NCBI GenBank assembly: GCA_008360955.1
Contig: LUCM01000684.1
Coordinates: forward strand, 45,948 to 109,947
DNA length: 64,000 nt
Direction of reading: 5' to 3'
DNA from: Fasciolopsis buskii
Lineage: Eukaryota > Platyhelminthes > Trematoda > Plagiorchiida > Fasciolidae
This document shows positions 1 through 11,980 of this stretch, one piece after another; the first letter of the stretch is position 1; the number at the start of each line of letters is the position of its first letter. The notes under the pieces are model-generated. The model searched no databases and was not told the DNA's origin. It saw only the letters and a list, made by a program, of their open reading frames with translations. Position numbers and translations under genes: made by a program.

Positions 1-3000
1 TCGTGAATTTTTCTGATGTCGTAGGTGTTTCATTGCTTGGAGAATATATTCCGGGAATAAAATCATCCCTAGCATAGTGGAATTAGTTGCCCCTAAATGA
101 GTCATTCAGTGCCACCAAGACAAGCAGCCCTTGTTAAAGATAATGAGTCATTCACACCAACTAATCACTTGCGTGGTAGCCAATTCACCCAAACACGACT
201 AGACCAGCGAGATTTTCTATTACATTTTTAAAGGGGCTTTATGGTAAGAGCCACACCTTTCCGTGTCGGAGGCTCAACAACCAGACTATTTACCGCGCAC
301 TAGGTGCACTGTTTCCGGAAATCTGCGACTGGAAAGCTGCCAAAGAGCGAGGCAAATGGTGGGGAGATGATTCGAATCTGCCAAATTCATGTCCAAGCGC
401 CATGATTTTGACCGCTTAAACGCCGTCAGTTAGCTTGCTTATGACAATTTGGACAGATTGTGAGAGCAGAAACTAGATTGCGGGGATTATAGGATTCGAC
501 TGATCGATATTCCATGCCAGTGTTTCCTACCCCAAGCCTGTTCTGTACCATTCGCCTTTGTTCGTCTGCATCTACTCTCCACACTGTATTTGTTTGCCTG
601 AACCTCTCCCATCTCAAAGTAATGATAACCAATCACGTGGTACTTACACCAATCGAATCTCCACTTTTTCTTCTTTTTGCCGAGCTCTGAGTTATCCTCA
701 ACCCGTCCATCACGTGACTGAGAGCAGTGAGTACGGATGCCATTTTCAGCCACTTAGATCGAATAAACCGCGTCCCAAATAAGCAGAAAGTCGCCGACCC
801 ACGATAAGCTTAGTTCCTGCTTGTTGTCCTGATTTAACTTTAATAACACGAAGTTAAGCAAAACTCAGTGATTTTTCAAACTCTAACTCTTAATACCTAC
901 TGGTGACAAACCGGGCAAGATTCCTTATCGATTGAAAGTGTCGAGTTTCTTTAAAGAGCAGGCCAAAAGGCTTTGGAGATATGAAGTGATTAGTATCTCC
1001 TCGGAAGATGATTTCAAGGTGGTGCTACCTTAAAATAGGTCAAGAATAATGGATGAATATAATGGGTCAAATCAACATGCTTATTGAAATACCTCTGCTT
1101 TAGTGCAGCACACCAATTGATTTGTCATTGACGAACAAGATTGAACAAAAATGCGAATGCCTGAGTTACGAAATGACTCGTCATGTACCATGACTCGCCA
1201 TCGATAAAGGAGGATGCATTATGCAGCTATTTTATTCCTATTGTTGGGAGTAATTATCAACGGAAATACAGGCAGCCACAAATGGAACTCGAATACTGGA
1301 TAAACGATTGTGAGAGGAACATTTTAGTTGTTGGATCATTCTGGCTTGCTGGCGTGCCTTTACTCAACATTCTTACTGGCCATACTAATAAAGTGATGTC
1401 CACTTGAACGAATAGACCTTATCACTGATATCAATCAACTTTTTATGAGAATTTCCGTGACGCTGAGGAGGAAATTCATTTATGACCGGTATCTACTACT
1501 GAAAATCGCATGCGGCAACCTTGCAGTGATCCGACTGGACGGCGTTTCAATATCCCTTTCACATTAGAACCAGTCGATTGGTGGCTTGACAACTATGTGG
1601 CAAACCTCTGGCTATGTAAACAACTGTCAACGTTATGATTACAAAATCAATGGAGGCAGCTTCTTTACTAATTATTACAACCAATATTATACCTTAATGA
1701 ACAGCATAATCGTATCTCTTTAACAGTCGATAAATTACATCTCAACATACTTTTGATGTTCACTAATGGGGACGGCTCACAAAGCTTTCATCAAGGGAAA
1801 ATTCTGGCGGGAATCAACGTGAAGGTTGACACGGTCATTAAGGAGCATGCCAATAAACTGCTTTATTTGACTCCGTGACAGTGTCATGGAGGGCAACCAA
1901 AAATAATCAGCTCTTATCTAGCAGTATAGGGGGCACGTGCAAGCAATCACGAAATTCAATGACTTGTATTAGACAACCTTCAACATAATTTGATGCGTCG
2001 AATTTGTGACCAACGCTAACTGCATTGTGCCCTCTGATCAGTATCAGTTCGTTCAATACTAATAGTTCCTAATTTAGGTTACACAACAAAGGTTCGAGAA
2101 AAATCCTGTTTGCCATTGTTTTTTATGCAGCATCAGGTGTCTTGCAACCGATCTAACGTTTTCTGGTCGCCGTAAACAGTGAACATTTCTTGTGTCATCG
2201 ATTTTTCCTTCGACTTTGGAATAATTCACGTCCACGTAAGTAACAATCCAACTCCAAATGAATTGATACGCCATGTCAGACTAAATCTGACAGATAACTA
2301 ATAGAAGCATTATCAGTATTAGTGAGTTGGTTTGCTGAAAGTGTACCGGAACTACTATTGCACCTAATGTAGTCCGAATGGGCGAAACCTGATTCGGCAA
2401 AAAACAAACATGGTGAACAAACCGAAGGCTGATCCGATCCAGAAAGCGTCAGAGCCAGGTTGGACCTACCAGATTAGCATTCAAATGGGAAGCGGTGCTA
2501 ACCATAGAACCATACACGCACACACACAGAGAGAGAGAAAGCTATGTATCCTGGCAACTGTCCAAAGCAGAGATTGGTGATCTTAGTCAAATTCAGCTTA
2601 ACAGGCAGGGTATCAGTTCATCCGAACTGTTAACAGACTGCATAGTCCGGTAGTTTGTGTGCAGAGGCTGGTAAAAGCCAATCGGTTTTGGTCCTTTATC
2701 AATTGTAATCAAGTGGTTAGTTTCAGAAGCAATGAAGCGATTCTTTCACGCCTTACTTAACTCGATAAAAATGACAACCCAATAGGCCCTTCACGAGGTT
2801 AACAATACCCAATGCTACAGAACATTTCTAAGGAGCAGTGGTGAAAGACACGTACTTATTTCGGTATTTTCACCATCAGTCATGAAAAGTTTCTGCCATC
2901 TAAAATCCAGTACATTTGATATTGATTCCCAAAAACTGAATCAAGTTACTAGCATAGCCCAATCTTCATTTTTATTCTGCCCTGTGGATAAGATAAAAGT

Positions 3001-3488
3001 AACCATTTATTATAGATACAGTTTCTTTCCAAAGACTTGATATATTTCTCCTGAGATGCTCGCCGCAATATCATAGCACTGACGAAGTCACCTCAATTGG
3101 TCATGAAACGTTTGCAATCAAATATCCCAGCTCAGCAAACAAACCAATGCTATATATATATAAACTAATAAACAGTATTTATCACTTTATATAGTCCCTA
3201 AGTTGTCGAACTCGTCAATACTGTGACATGGGTTCCAAACATTTGGCGTTTGCGTCACTTCTTTGAATTCGATATCCGGGGATAGGTTACAGTCTTGTAG
3301 AATAACTGTTGCATTGGAAGCCAAAATTATTTCCTCGGGCGATTTTCGAAGATTTTGCACCATCACAGGCACCCTTGTTATGATTCCATCAACAGGTCAA
3401 CGATAAAAAAACCAAACTCAGCTCACTGAACGAGATACGTTCCACCTTTTGTTGCTGTTGGAGTCCCACTCTCCGCAGATCAATTTTT
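1..3488. other. No gene recognised; mostly unannotated AT-rich sequence
   Basis: All frames are short (91 codons or fewer) and none resembles a family I know. The only structured element seen is a short CA/GA microsatellite near 2511-2540 and a short TA run near 3150. This may be intergenic, intronic or very old repeat sequence. Confidence 0.5.
2511..2540. repeat. CA/GA compound microsatellite
   Basis: A short imperfect run of CA dinucleotides passes directly into a run of GA dinucleotides, about 30 bases in all. It is a simple-sequence repeat with no gene association visible. Confidence 0.8.
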
Positions 3489-3905
3489 CGTCAAATTCTG
3501 TCTCATAACCGACGTCCATTTGCTTTTGAGAACACACCAGCCGATAGGAAGCACTCAACAAAGGCCATTAGCCGCGCCTTATTCGAGCACCAAGCGTCCG
3601 GTGCTGAATGAAAACATACCTTTAACTCCAAAAGTAAAATCAGATTCAGTGGGTTCAATTCCCACTGATTCACAGCGAGTAATTTGGGTTGGTTACGCAA
3701 GCACAGTTGCGGAGCTAGGGGGGGGGGGATTTAGCGAACTGCACTTTCAAAAGTGCAGGTAGTGAGATAAGATTTAAAAACTGTTTTAGTGTTTAAAAGT
3801 ACTTGAAAGGGTTGGCGGTCAAATAATCTAATTTACCACATGACGGGGGCGGGGCTATGATTCACCCTCTCCTTAGCCCTTCTTGTGGAAGTAATGCCGC
3901 CTGAT
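3489..3905 (+). repeat. Left arm of a long inverted repeat
   Basis: This arm of about 415 bp is the reverse complement of 5757-6161. The match is close to exact: I see only a few differences, including a G run of 11 here against 9 in the partner, C/T changes near 3713 and 3870, and a 2-base indel near the outer end. It contains a strong hairpin near 3646-3668, with stem TCAGTGGG/CCCACTGA and loop TTCAATT. That hairpin resembles a tRNA T-arm, but I see no convincing A box to go with it. Inside this arm, immediately next to its inner end, begins the Penelope-like endonuclease remnant. No clear target-site duplication is visible outside the arms. Confidence 0.9.
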
Positions 3906-4400
3906 GGCTACAGCTGTCGACAAGACCTACGTATTAAACCTGCAAGCCCTGTTTACATCAAAGTCACTCGTGCAGTCACGCCTAAAAGATAATGTGCCGG
4001 ATTCTATGGCCTTATTCAGTGTATACTTATTCACCTGTTCCCGTGGGGTAGCGCACATTGGCCGTACATCCCGATGCCTGCCCGAGGGTGTTCGTGAACA
4101 CCACCCGGCATGGTTAAACACAGGATCGATTAAAACTATCACCAGTGCTGTGTGTTCACAGTTGGGTAAATGTTACTGAAGCGTGCAGAATAATCTACAA
4201 AGTCCGGAGTGGGTTATCAAGACTGGTGAGGTCCCAGGTCTTGTCTACAGCTGAGGCCGTATGCATTCGTCTCTACGATCCCCCGTTGTGCCCAAAAGCA
4301 GTTCGTGCAAACACTGGAGCTTCTCCGGCCCAGTTGGCACTCCGGAAAACCTACCGAGTCCCTTATAAACGCGGGTCATGGGTGTGAATCGCACCCCTCC
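3904..4400 (+). pseudogene. Degenerate Penelope-like element endonuclease (GIY-YIG), no RT
   Basis: Frame 1 from 3904 carries a stretch ending in LKDNVPDS followed by YLFTCSRGVAHIGRTSR at about 4024-4077. This is the Penelope-like GIY-YIG pattern (Y-x-F-T-C-x-C-G-x-x-Y-I-G-x-T), with the second Cys replaced by Arg and the Tyr of YIG replaced by His. A frameshift near 4150-4175 moves the reading to frame 2, where VNVTEACRIIYKV and then AEAVCIRLYDPPLC follow; the Glu of AEA corresponds to the conserved acidic residue of the nuclease. A second frameshift near 4290 leads to AQKQFVQTLEL, again as expected for the family tail. In intact Penelope-like elements a reverse transcriptase precedes this domain and the nuclease nicks target DNA. 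Here the RT is absent: the match starts almost exactly at the inner edge of the inverted-repeat arm. It is a pseudogene fragment. Confidence 0.8.
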
Positions 4401-5756
4401 AACCTATAATTTCAACCACCACCCGTTTCATGCACACACACAACAGTGGAGATATTTTGACTACTAGGCTGTAACCTGTCATCCCCTCTCATTTGTAGTA
4501 AATCATATATAATGTTATATATTGGTATGATTACGAATAACTGAAAACGAGCTTGTTTGTCACTCGGTGTTGTTTCTCAACGTGCTATGTGGGATTATTC
4601 GGAAACGTTAGTCGTATTGGATGAATGTGGGAGTTGCACAGTGAAATCCCAGTGTACTCAGTAACCTTGATCCATTCATAAGGCAAAAGTGTAGCCTTAC
4701 AGTCTTCCGTTTATTTTCGAGTCTGCTACATAAATGGGATGTGCACTTCAATTGAAACGCGCGAGTCATTGAGATTTATCAACCAAGATGACAGGTACTA
4801 AAAACTCTTTTTATACACTGCTTTATACTGTCATCGTCGCCGCTGAGCTTCAGAAAAACGAAATTCATTTTCCAACAGTATGACACGCAGCAATAATGTC
4901 CAGTTCAATAGGAAAGAGTCGTGGAATCGAATGAATCCGTTTCATTCAAATTAGAAATGTTTACACAACTCCGTGTACAGCTTTCACCGTCGTCAATTGG
5001 CCTCTCGGTATGGTTCCGCAGGCTCCAGTTTTTGTTAGATAGCCGAGAGCCATCATTTAGTAGCTTTTAATAATCATTTAATGGCCCTTCAGGTCTAGGA
5101 GCTCTGATATATAGTGGCACAAACACGTTTCTGACCACCAGCACCATGAGGACGTGCACCGTGTGTGAACTGTGGGGTCCAGCCAGTTGATTTGGTGGCC
5201 TGATGTGAATTTCCTTAGCAGCCACGCACTTTTTTAATGCTACGGGTTAGCCGCTAAGTGACAGCTAGAGGCTACCGAGCAAACACCTGAGGCTAAGAAA
5301 CAACAACCAGAGGCCATTAATGAGTAGTTTGAGACTACGAATCACGTGCAACATTGTAGAACTGGAATCTGACATCAAAGACTTAGTGATCACCACACAA
5401 AATGAGGCCATCCGACTGCTACTTTATAATGGTATGAACCCGTCATGTACGTAACAGTTGTCTGAGGCTAACTTCTTCCCTGTTTAGACCTATGCACACT
5501 GGACCTGTCAAAGAAATCCCATGACTTAAAAGCCTTATGATCACTGGGCGTAACGGTTGAATCGCAAACGTCTCGGCACCAGTCAAGTTTACATCGCTAG
5601 TGCGTAAGCAACAATCCTTGTTTGCTTTTCTTTGTCAGTGGTAGCTGGACCCTTTGGATTTAACCTCAGCCGCAGTGGTGAATCACGAATTTCTGCCTCT
5701 TTTGTCAGGATCAGTAACTCACTGAATAAATTTGAGTGCAATCACCAGGTGACATT
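4401..5756. other. Interior of the inverted-repeat structure, nothing recognised
   Basis: These 1.35 kb lie between the Penelope endonuclease remnant and the right inverted arm. No open frame of note and no second retroelement domain could be read on either strand. It may be 3' untranslated sequence of the same element or an unrelated insertion. Confidence 0.4.
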
Positions 5757-6161
5757 ACTTCCACAAGAAGGGCTAGGGAGAGGGTGAATCATAGCCCCGC
5801 CCCCGTCATGTGGTAAATTAGATTATTTGACCGCCAACCCTTTCAAGTACTTTTAAACACTAAAACAGTTTTTAAATCTTATCTCACTACCTGCACTTTT
5901 GAAAGTGCAGTTCGCTAAATCCCCCCCCCTAGCTCCACAACTGTGCTTGCGTAACCAACCCAAATTACTCGCTGTGAATCAGTGGGAATTGAACCCACTG
6001 AATCTGATTTTACTTTTGGAGTTAAAGGTATGTTTTCATTCAGCACCGGACGCTTGGTGCTCGAATAAGGCGCGGCTAATGGCCTTTGTTGAGTGCTTCC
6101 TATCGGCTGGTGTGTTCTCAAAAGCAAATGGACGTCGGTTATGGGACAAAGAATTTGACTC
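5757..6161 (-). repeat. Right arm of a long inverted repeat
   Basis: Reverse complement of 3489-3905 with about 98 percent identity by eye. Open frames of 95 and 131 codons run through the arm on either strand, but the same peptides appear in the left arm and match no family I know; they are probably fortuitous. The two arms enclose about 1.85 kb. Confidence 0.9.
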
Positions 6162-8864
6162 AATTTGGGGATTTGACGTACGATAGAATTCGTTTTACGA
6201 CCATCAATTTGCTCTGGCTGACTCACGAAAACAAAAAATTCTACTGTTTCCAAGCGGATTTCGACATCAAGATCACTAGATTGCACAAAACTGATTGCCT
6301 GGGTTTTCATCGTAACACTCAGTAAATGATTTTATGAAAGATCCTCGGTATTTCAATGTAGACAACAGCTTTGGGATCCTAAAATTGAGAGCTCTGCCTT
6401 TCATACCAAATCTTAACCAGGTCTTCGATGTAAAGATTGCCATTTGTACAGTGCTTCATGGGGACCCCTCAATGAGAATATCCTGTGGATGCAGATGACT
6501 CATCTTGTCACAGTTAGAGAATCCTTTCATCGTTCTTTGGTGTCCACACATAAGAAGTGAAAACCGCGTTTTGGGTGGACAGCTGAAACTGACTGACATG
6601 AAACCAGAACCGCAGATTTAAAGTGAGAAATGGCAAACTTTACTTGGGTGCACTGGAAACCATTTATTATAGCCCAAAATCCATGCAGCATAGGCAAATC
6701 AAAAAACGTGCCCAATTTAACAAAAGAACATATCTACCAAAGGCGATAAATGTGACGCCTTACTACTAACGTAATCTTTAGATAAAAATATTTCGGTACA
6801 CATGTGGAAAGCTTCTTTAATAATGGATTGCCCAAAATCAAACTGCATGGATGCATCCTTTGAGACGGCATCCCTTAGAAGCGGCTCAATAATGCAACTG
6901 GACGTAACATTCTAAAAGGACATGTTTCCATTCAGGGTTTCACTAAGGCCAAAAGCTTACAATAAATACTATTACTGTATGGATGCCTAGAGCAGGTGAA
7001 ATTCCACTGGGTACATCCTATAACGGGTTTACTTACACCGAGAATCGACCCACACAGGTAAAGCAATAAAAGAGACCCTTGAGGAACGAACTCTCATTTC
7101 GCATTGCTCAAACAGCTATAAAGAATGTTACGAGACAACGAAGATTCAGTGGGAACACAATCCTGTACAGGTACACAAACACAACACACTCATGGATACT
7201 CGGGATACGAAACGGGTAGCAGCGTCATAGGCAGACCATAGCAAAAAGAAAACAGCGAAGGAACTAGGGCATGTGCAGAACAGAACATAAGGAGCGACTA
7301 GCGCGGTGAAAAAAGCATCATCCAAAGGAGCTTAGAAGGGCTAAACATAGTTGAGCCACGTTTTGCACATGCCCATATAGTGCCTTCGTCGTTGTACCCT
7401 GTTCCCCGAGATGATTGGAAGTAGTCTGTCGATGACATGGCAAAATGGTAATGAAGACTTTCGCCAACGAACTGGCTACTATGGGCCTAGTAAGACTACT
7501 GGATGGGGACCGCGATATTCCCCTCCCCATGGAAAGGAACCATAGGTGACGTGATTCAATAACGCACTTATTCGCATTCTTGCATCCGAAATCTCCCCTC
7601 TACTGTATAGTTGTTCAGTTCATTATTTTGCAATCGACCTTCCACTGTTTCTCGTTCTCTTCAGTTTTTACTATATGGCGCCGAGATTGCGACAAAGCCA
7701 CCTGCGGGCGGACTCCGAAAGGAAATCACCCAATGTCACGACAATTCTGAGTACATTTAGTCGAGATCAAAAATTTTCTCAAATGGTCGACCCCTCCCCT
7801 GGAATATTTTCCGCTTAAAATGTGCCAACTTCCCTTCAGTGAATAGTAATTACGCGGGATACAAAAAATAATTCTCAACTTATATATGCAGTCAACAACT
7901 ATCCACTATAACTTCAGTCCCTTCCGGTTCCTCAAGATTTCCTTCACATGACCCCACTTTTTCGCTGGTCCGGAAATTGTTGCTCGATGCGTGGAAATCG
8001 TTTTCAAAAAAGCGTGCAGAGCGGAGACAGGTCAACTTTATACTGATATTTACGCATATCCCTAACTCTTCTTTTAGCAGCTGTCAGATTTTCTACGGAC
8101 GGCAACTCGTTGTGACGACTATCTGCGTTTAGTTGGATAGAAGACGTAACGGTCCGGTACAACATTAATAAACCATAGCAGCCAGCAGAGGGACCAGAAT
8201 CCGTGCTAATCCCAATATCTACTATTTTTATAAAGACTGACGATGCCAGGTATCGTTTTTTATGAAAGTTATTACCGAGTATTGGAAACACGTTATACAC
8301 ATTCTGATTTGTCTAATTTTAGTCACATGATACTTTTCGGACATGGGCAACTTAATCACGTAACTCAAGATTAGAAGACTGTTTGCTTTATTTCGTTTGC
8401 AATGAAATTGAGACCAAGTCTGCAACCTTCCATCCTGCTAGCCTAGTATATCAACATACTGAACCAAAAATAAAACGGCAACGCCCTACGTGTAATGGCT
8501 AAGTGCCTTTGAGCCATTAAATCAAACTGGTAAATTCACTTTTGAAAGATACTGAAGACACTGCCAACCCATGACGCAGGTTCGTCAGTTCTTATAACTA
8601 TTAACACGCGAACTCGCGATCTCATTTTAGTTTCCTGTACCGCAACATCTAATGGAAAGCAAAATAAACAAGCGCATAATCGTCGTTCAGCGTTAAACAG
8701 TAAAGAAAGCTTCTCTGACCGCTGCCCTTCCCCAGAGTTACACGTTTATATAAAGAGTGAATATCCAAGGGGAACAGAGAGTGGACTTACACAAGGGGGA
8801 AAAGATAAGATTCCGTTGTCGACAACACACGAAACACAGTCTAACTGTACAAACGCACGTGTTT
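6162..8864. other. No gene recognised
   Basis: Only short unsupported frames are present, up to 98 codons at 8004-8300 minus. The part nearest 8864 may contain the 3' untranslated end of the RTE-like LINE that lies on the minus strand above it, but I could not see a terminal repeat or A-rich tail marking its end. Confidence 0.4.
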
Positions 8865-9130
8865 TCAATCATTCTGATTCAATAGAAAATGACAACACGA
8901 TCGCCACTGTTCACGGTTCACTGCCATATCCTTAAGTGTCTCCAGCCAGCAAGTCGACGAGTCTTTCGGACCCCAACCACGAAGGCGTGAAACACCTACT
9001 TTACCTGAGTTCGCTGTACATTTCTCATTCCACGTTGCCACGTCATCTGTTGGCCTCCACATGGCTTCTTCCATTCATGGGGAGGAACATAAAATAGGGC
9101 ACGATATGGTAGACGTGTTCGACACGCGCA
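8865..9130 (-). pseudogene. C-terminal end of the RTE-like LINE protein
   Basis: The frame 8865-9074 carries SRLRGWGPKDSSTCWLETL and then DMAVNREQWRSCC, the typical last residues of this LINE family. Just upstream, in another frame, is a stretch resembling RWFGHVLRMS, the usual block before the end. The stop at 8865 probably marks the original end of the ORF. Confidence 0.8.
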
Positions 9131-9445
9131 ACACGTGACCCGACCACGCGTATCTTCCTCACGAAGTTTCAATAGAGATGAAACAAGGATTCTGAAGGGT
9201 CGACACCTAGTCTAGATTCCCGACTCCGATATTCTCACCCGTCCACTCACCAATCCCAGCCATGCTCGTATGTCTCGCAAACGCTACGAACAGAAGTGAG
9301 CGCACTGCGAGACAGTACGCACGACCATTAAACCCCAGGGAAATACCAGGACGGCACAATAAGTGCGTCAGTCCAGCGTATGCACTCAGCTTCGATTACG
9401 CACTGTGTGGCCTTCTACTGCCGGCTACCATCGTTCGACACGCAT

Positions 9446-10541
9446 CTACCAAGGTAGGTAATACGGTCCCCATTCATTAGTTCCACTCCATCCCGGCCAT
9501 AGAATTTGAAGACGTAATCGTCGGTCCCAGTCAGTGGGCACCATTTTCCCACTCCTTGAAAGGTCCAAGGGCATGCCTAAATCGAGCAACCGGACCCTCC
9601 GAAGAGCTATTAGGCGCGCGCCGTGCACGGTCCCGCAGACCGAAAAACGAGCACAACGGCAATCTACGTATCTAGGGTCACATAGCTTGCTCCATTTCCC
9701 AGTTTCGACTCTTAACATTCGCAGAGAACCTAAAAGCCATCTTCCACTAACCGCGATCCATGACGGAACGTGAAACAAGAATGGAAAGATGGGCACTTGT
9801 TCGAACACTCGCTAAACGCGTTCAAATAGACTTGAACTTATGCAAACCACCCATACCAGGCCGTAAAGGTTGCGGAAGATAATACACGCAATGGTATGAG
9901 ACTACGTGTTCAATCCTCCTCGAAGAGAGCGCTGAAATAGGTGCCGGTCGATCCACGAGTCCTAAAGCGCCTCTCAAGTCGAGAAAGACCACGACCGTAG
10001 GGTGGGTGCGGCGTGGGCACACTACCGAGTATCTCGCGACACAGCTTGAAGTACCTGGTGGAGCGTAACTCGAACCTGGCAGAAGTCGGTCCTGTGAGTT
10101 CCGATACGATCACTAACGGCGAACAGTGGAGTCAATCGGGAAAGCATTAAATCGAAGCCAACAGGCTAGTGACTAACGGAATAGAAATAAATCCCAAGAA
10201 TGAGTGTTGACACGCCTTGCCTTCCTTTTCCAGCAACGGGTACGACTCAAGCTGATCACCCACGACAAAGGACTACAACATTCGTTTCCAGAATATCACA
10301 AATCAGGGAGGTAAGTGATTTCATAAGGGTTTCTCTAACCAATTTGAAGAGAAATGGGCAAAGTTACTGTTGGGAGACCGCTGCTTATCTCTTCCACAGA
10401 ACTCGAATGTACGACTCCACCTCCACTTCTGTTGACGGAGTCATGAAAACTATACTCCCAAGGATCGCAAGCTGCGACGTCGGAACTAAATAGCGTTAGT
10501 AAGCAAGCCACTGTAAAATGATCCTGAAGTGCTCTGCCCAA
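9446..10541 (-). pseudogene. LINE reverse transcriptase domain, broken
   Basis: Minus-strand fragments align in order with an RTE-type RT. A block resembling RWAEHF followed by a PTEVEV-like stretch (about 10541-10380) is the pre-RT region. VVVFLDLRGALGLVDR (about 10000-9955) is motif A, where the family's FDSVDR has become LGLVDR, so one of the expected acidic neighbours is lost. ITYLGRCVSNDGS (about 9460-9420) matches the segment after the catalytic core. I could not find an intact YADD-type motif between them. The fragments lie in different frames. Confidence 0.75.
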
Positions 10542-10949
10542 CGCAAGTCCTTGTTGTCTTACATGGATGAGTTCGTAAGAGTCCTTATCTATGAGTATTC
10601 ACTAACTGAAGTTCGCGCCGACCACTGGTCGCTATAACTTAAGCAGTCTTTGCTGTTTACTGGAAGCAGCCACTACTCCATCTCTTGGCTACATCAGCTC
10701 TGTTTATATCACGGTCGTCGATAGAATCGCTGCACGTCACACATCCCTATTCCACCTCCTTTCGCTTAGGGAGCTGGCGTTGCCGATCCGGTGCCCGTGG
10801 TCCATTTGTGAAACAGTTGTCCTTGAATGAGACAGCTAGAATCAGGGACCAGAAGCGAAACCTACTGCCAAATGCATCGTTTGCTTGATTTCGCCCCAGC
10901 GCTTGCCGAAGTTTTTAATTTGCTCGGAAGTCAGTCTGTTATGAGCTAT

Positions 10950-11850
10950 TCAAAACACCGAAATCACAATGACGTTCGTTCGACACGCCATGGGTTGTGT
11001 CTGCGTATGGCTCGTTTGAGCTGAAACAGAAATCGCATAAAAGTAACGCATAAGTCCCGGCACCAGTTCACAGTTCTGGACAGAACCGAGCCAACGGTAG
11101 CTTACTGCAATATGGTCCTTCTGACTCCGACTGTCTGTCAAGTTAAAGCGCCATGTTGTTGTACGATACGAACTGTGCCGGAAATTCCTATAAGAATAAT
11201 TTATTGTCTTCACAGAATTCGAGAAGTCTTCCCCCGTTAGCGGTTCGCTGAGCGGGCAAGGCGTACCGCCCACCTAAACAGGACTCTGATGCACTGCGTT
11301 TTCCAACTTGTGTATAAAAACCACCTGGTACTACTACAATGTCAGAGCCTTTGCTTTTCCGAACAACGAGTTCGTCATAAAACTCGTCTTTTTGCATGTC
11401 AGTGCTGCAGTCTGTTGGGGCGCATACCGAGATGACAAATAAACTGCGCCATCCTTCCGGACGCCGACTGATCCCTGCAGTCAAATGGCGAACAAGCGAT
11501 TGTTAACTGGAATCTAGAAGGGCTGCTTCAACCTTCGCACTTAAGACTACTCAAACAAAATGCTGACCCACAGCTTGAGCTGCTTTGTCTCCTGAAGTGT
11601 GAAGGAAATATCTTGACGAGACATTAGGTACAGTTAGTTGAATCACTCTACTCGAATCACGAATTCGTGTTCCACTCATGCAGCAGACATTATTCGAATG
11701 TGAGTCTACTGTCACAGCCAGAACACGCCTGTTGACCAGCTTGCATTAAAGTGTGCGCGTTGAAGGAACCCAAATTCAAAGGCTGACGAGGCTTGAGAAA
11801 ATGTGAGCCAACAGACTGAAAACCGCTTACCACACCATTTGACAACGAAC
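10950..11850 (-). pseudogene. LINE endonuclease domain (exonuclease-endonuclease-phosphatase fold), broken
   Basis: This is the N-terminal domain of the RTE-like LINE. The frame at 11188-11484 holds APTDCSTDMQKDEFYDEL, then DIVVVPGGFYTQVG, where the family normally has GDFN; the catalytic Asp-Phe-Asn has become Gly-Phe-Tyr. The next frame, 10950-11273, holds DHIAVSYRW, containing the conserved Asp-His pair near the end of the nuclease fold. Several frameshifts separate the blocks, so no functional nuclease can be made. Confidence 0.8.
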
Positions 11851-11980
11851 CGTTGCGAGTATAGGGCGTGTGATAAGTGGGGACACTATGGGTAGGCAGA
11901 AAAGGCAAAGACACTGGGCTGGAGACAAAATGGACAGGTTGAATAAGAGAGGGAACTCTGGCCAGTAACATACTTATCAC

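Larger units (their letters stand above)
8865..11980 (-). mobile_element. Decayed RTE-like LINE (endonuclease + reverse transcriptase)
   Basis: A nearly full-length coding region of a non-LTR retrotransposon can be followed on the minus strand through many frameshifts and stops. In order, it shows the start of the apurinic-type endonuclease (LGSFNAHTLMQAGQQA near 11780-11733), the central endonuclease block (DIVVVPGGFYTQVG), the C-terminal endonuclease block (RFNLTDSRSQKDHIAVSYRW), the linker before RT, the RT motif with VVVFLDLRGALGLVDR near 10000-9955, a late block ITYLGRCVSNDGS, and the C-terminal signature WLETLKDMAVNREQWRSCC ending at 8865. These elements nick target DNA and reverse transcribe their own RNA. 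The arrangement matches the RTE-type or CFDP2-like LINEs that are common in flatworms. It is inactive. No 5' or 3' terminus was located. Confidence 0.85.

Noticed and set aside
3489..6161. Hammerhead ribozyme in the inverted arms
   Set aside because: I looked for the CTGANGA and GAAA core on both strands of the arms and did not find it by eye; a model search would be needed to be sure.
5915..6310. 131-codon minus frame across the right inverted arm
   Set aside because: Most of the same peptide appears in the left arm, where its continuation differs; it matches no known family and a frame exists on both strands, so it is repeat sequence rather than a gene.
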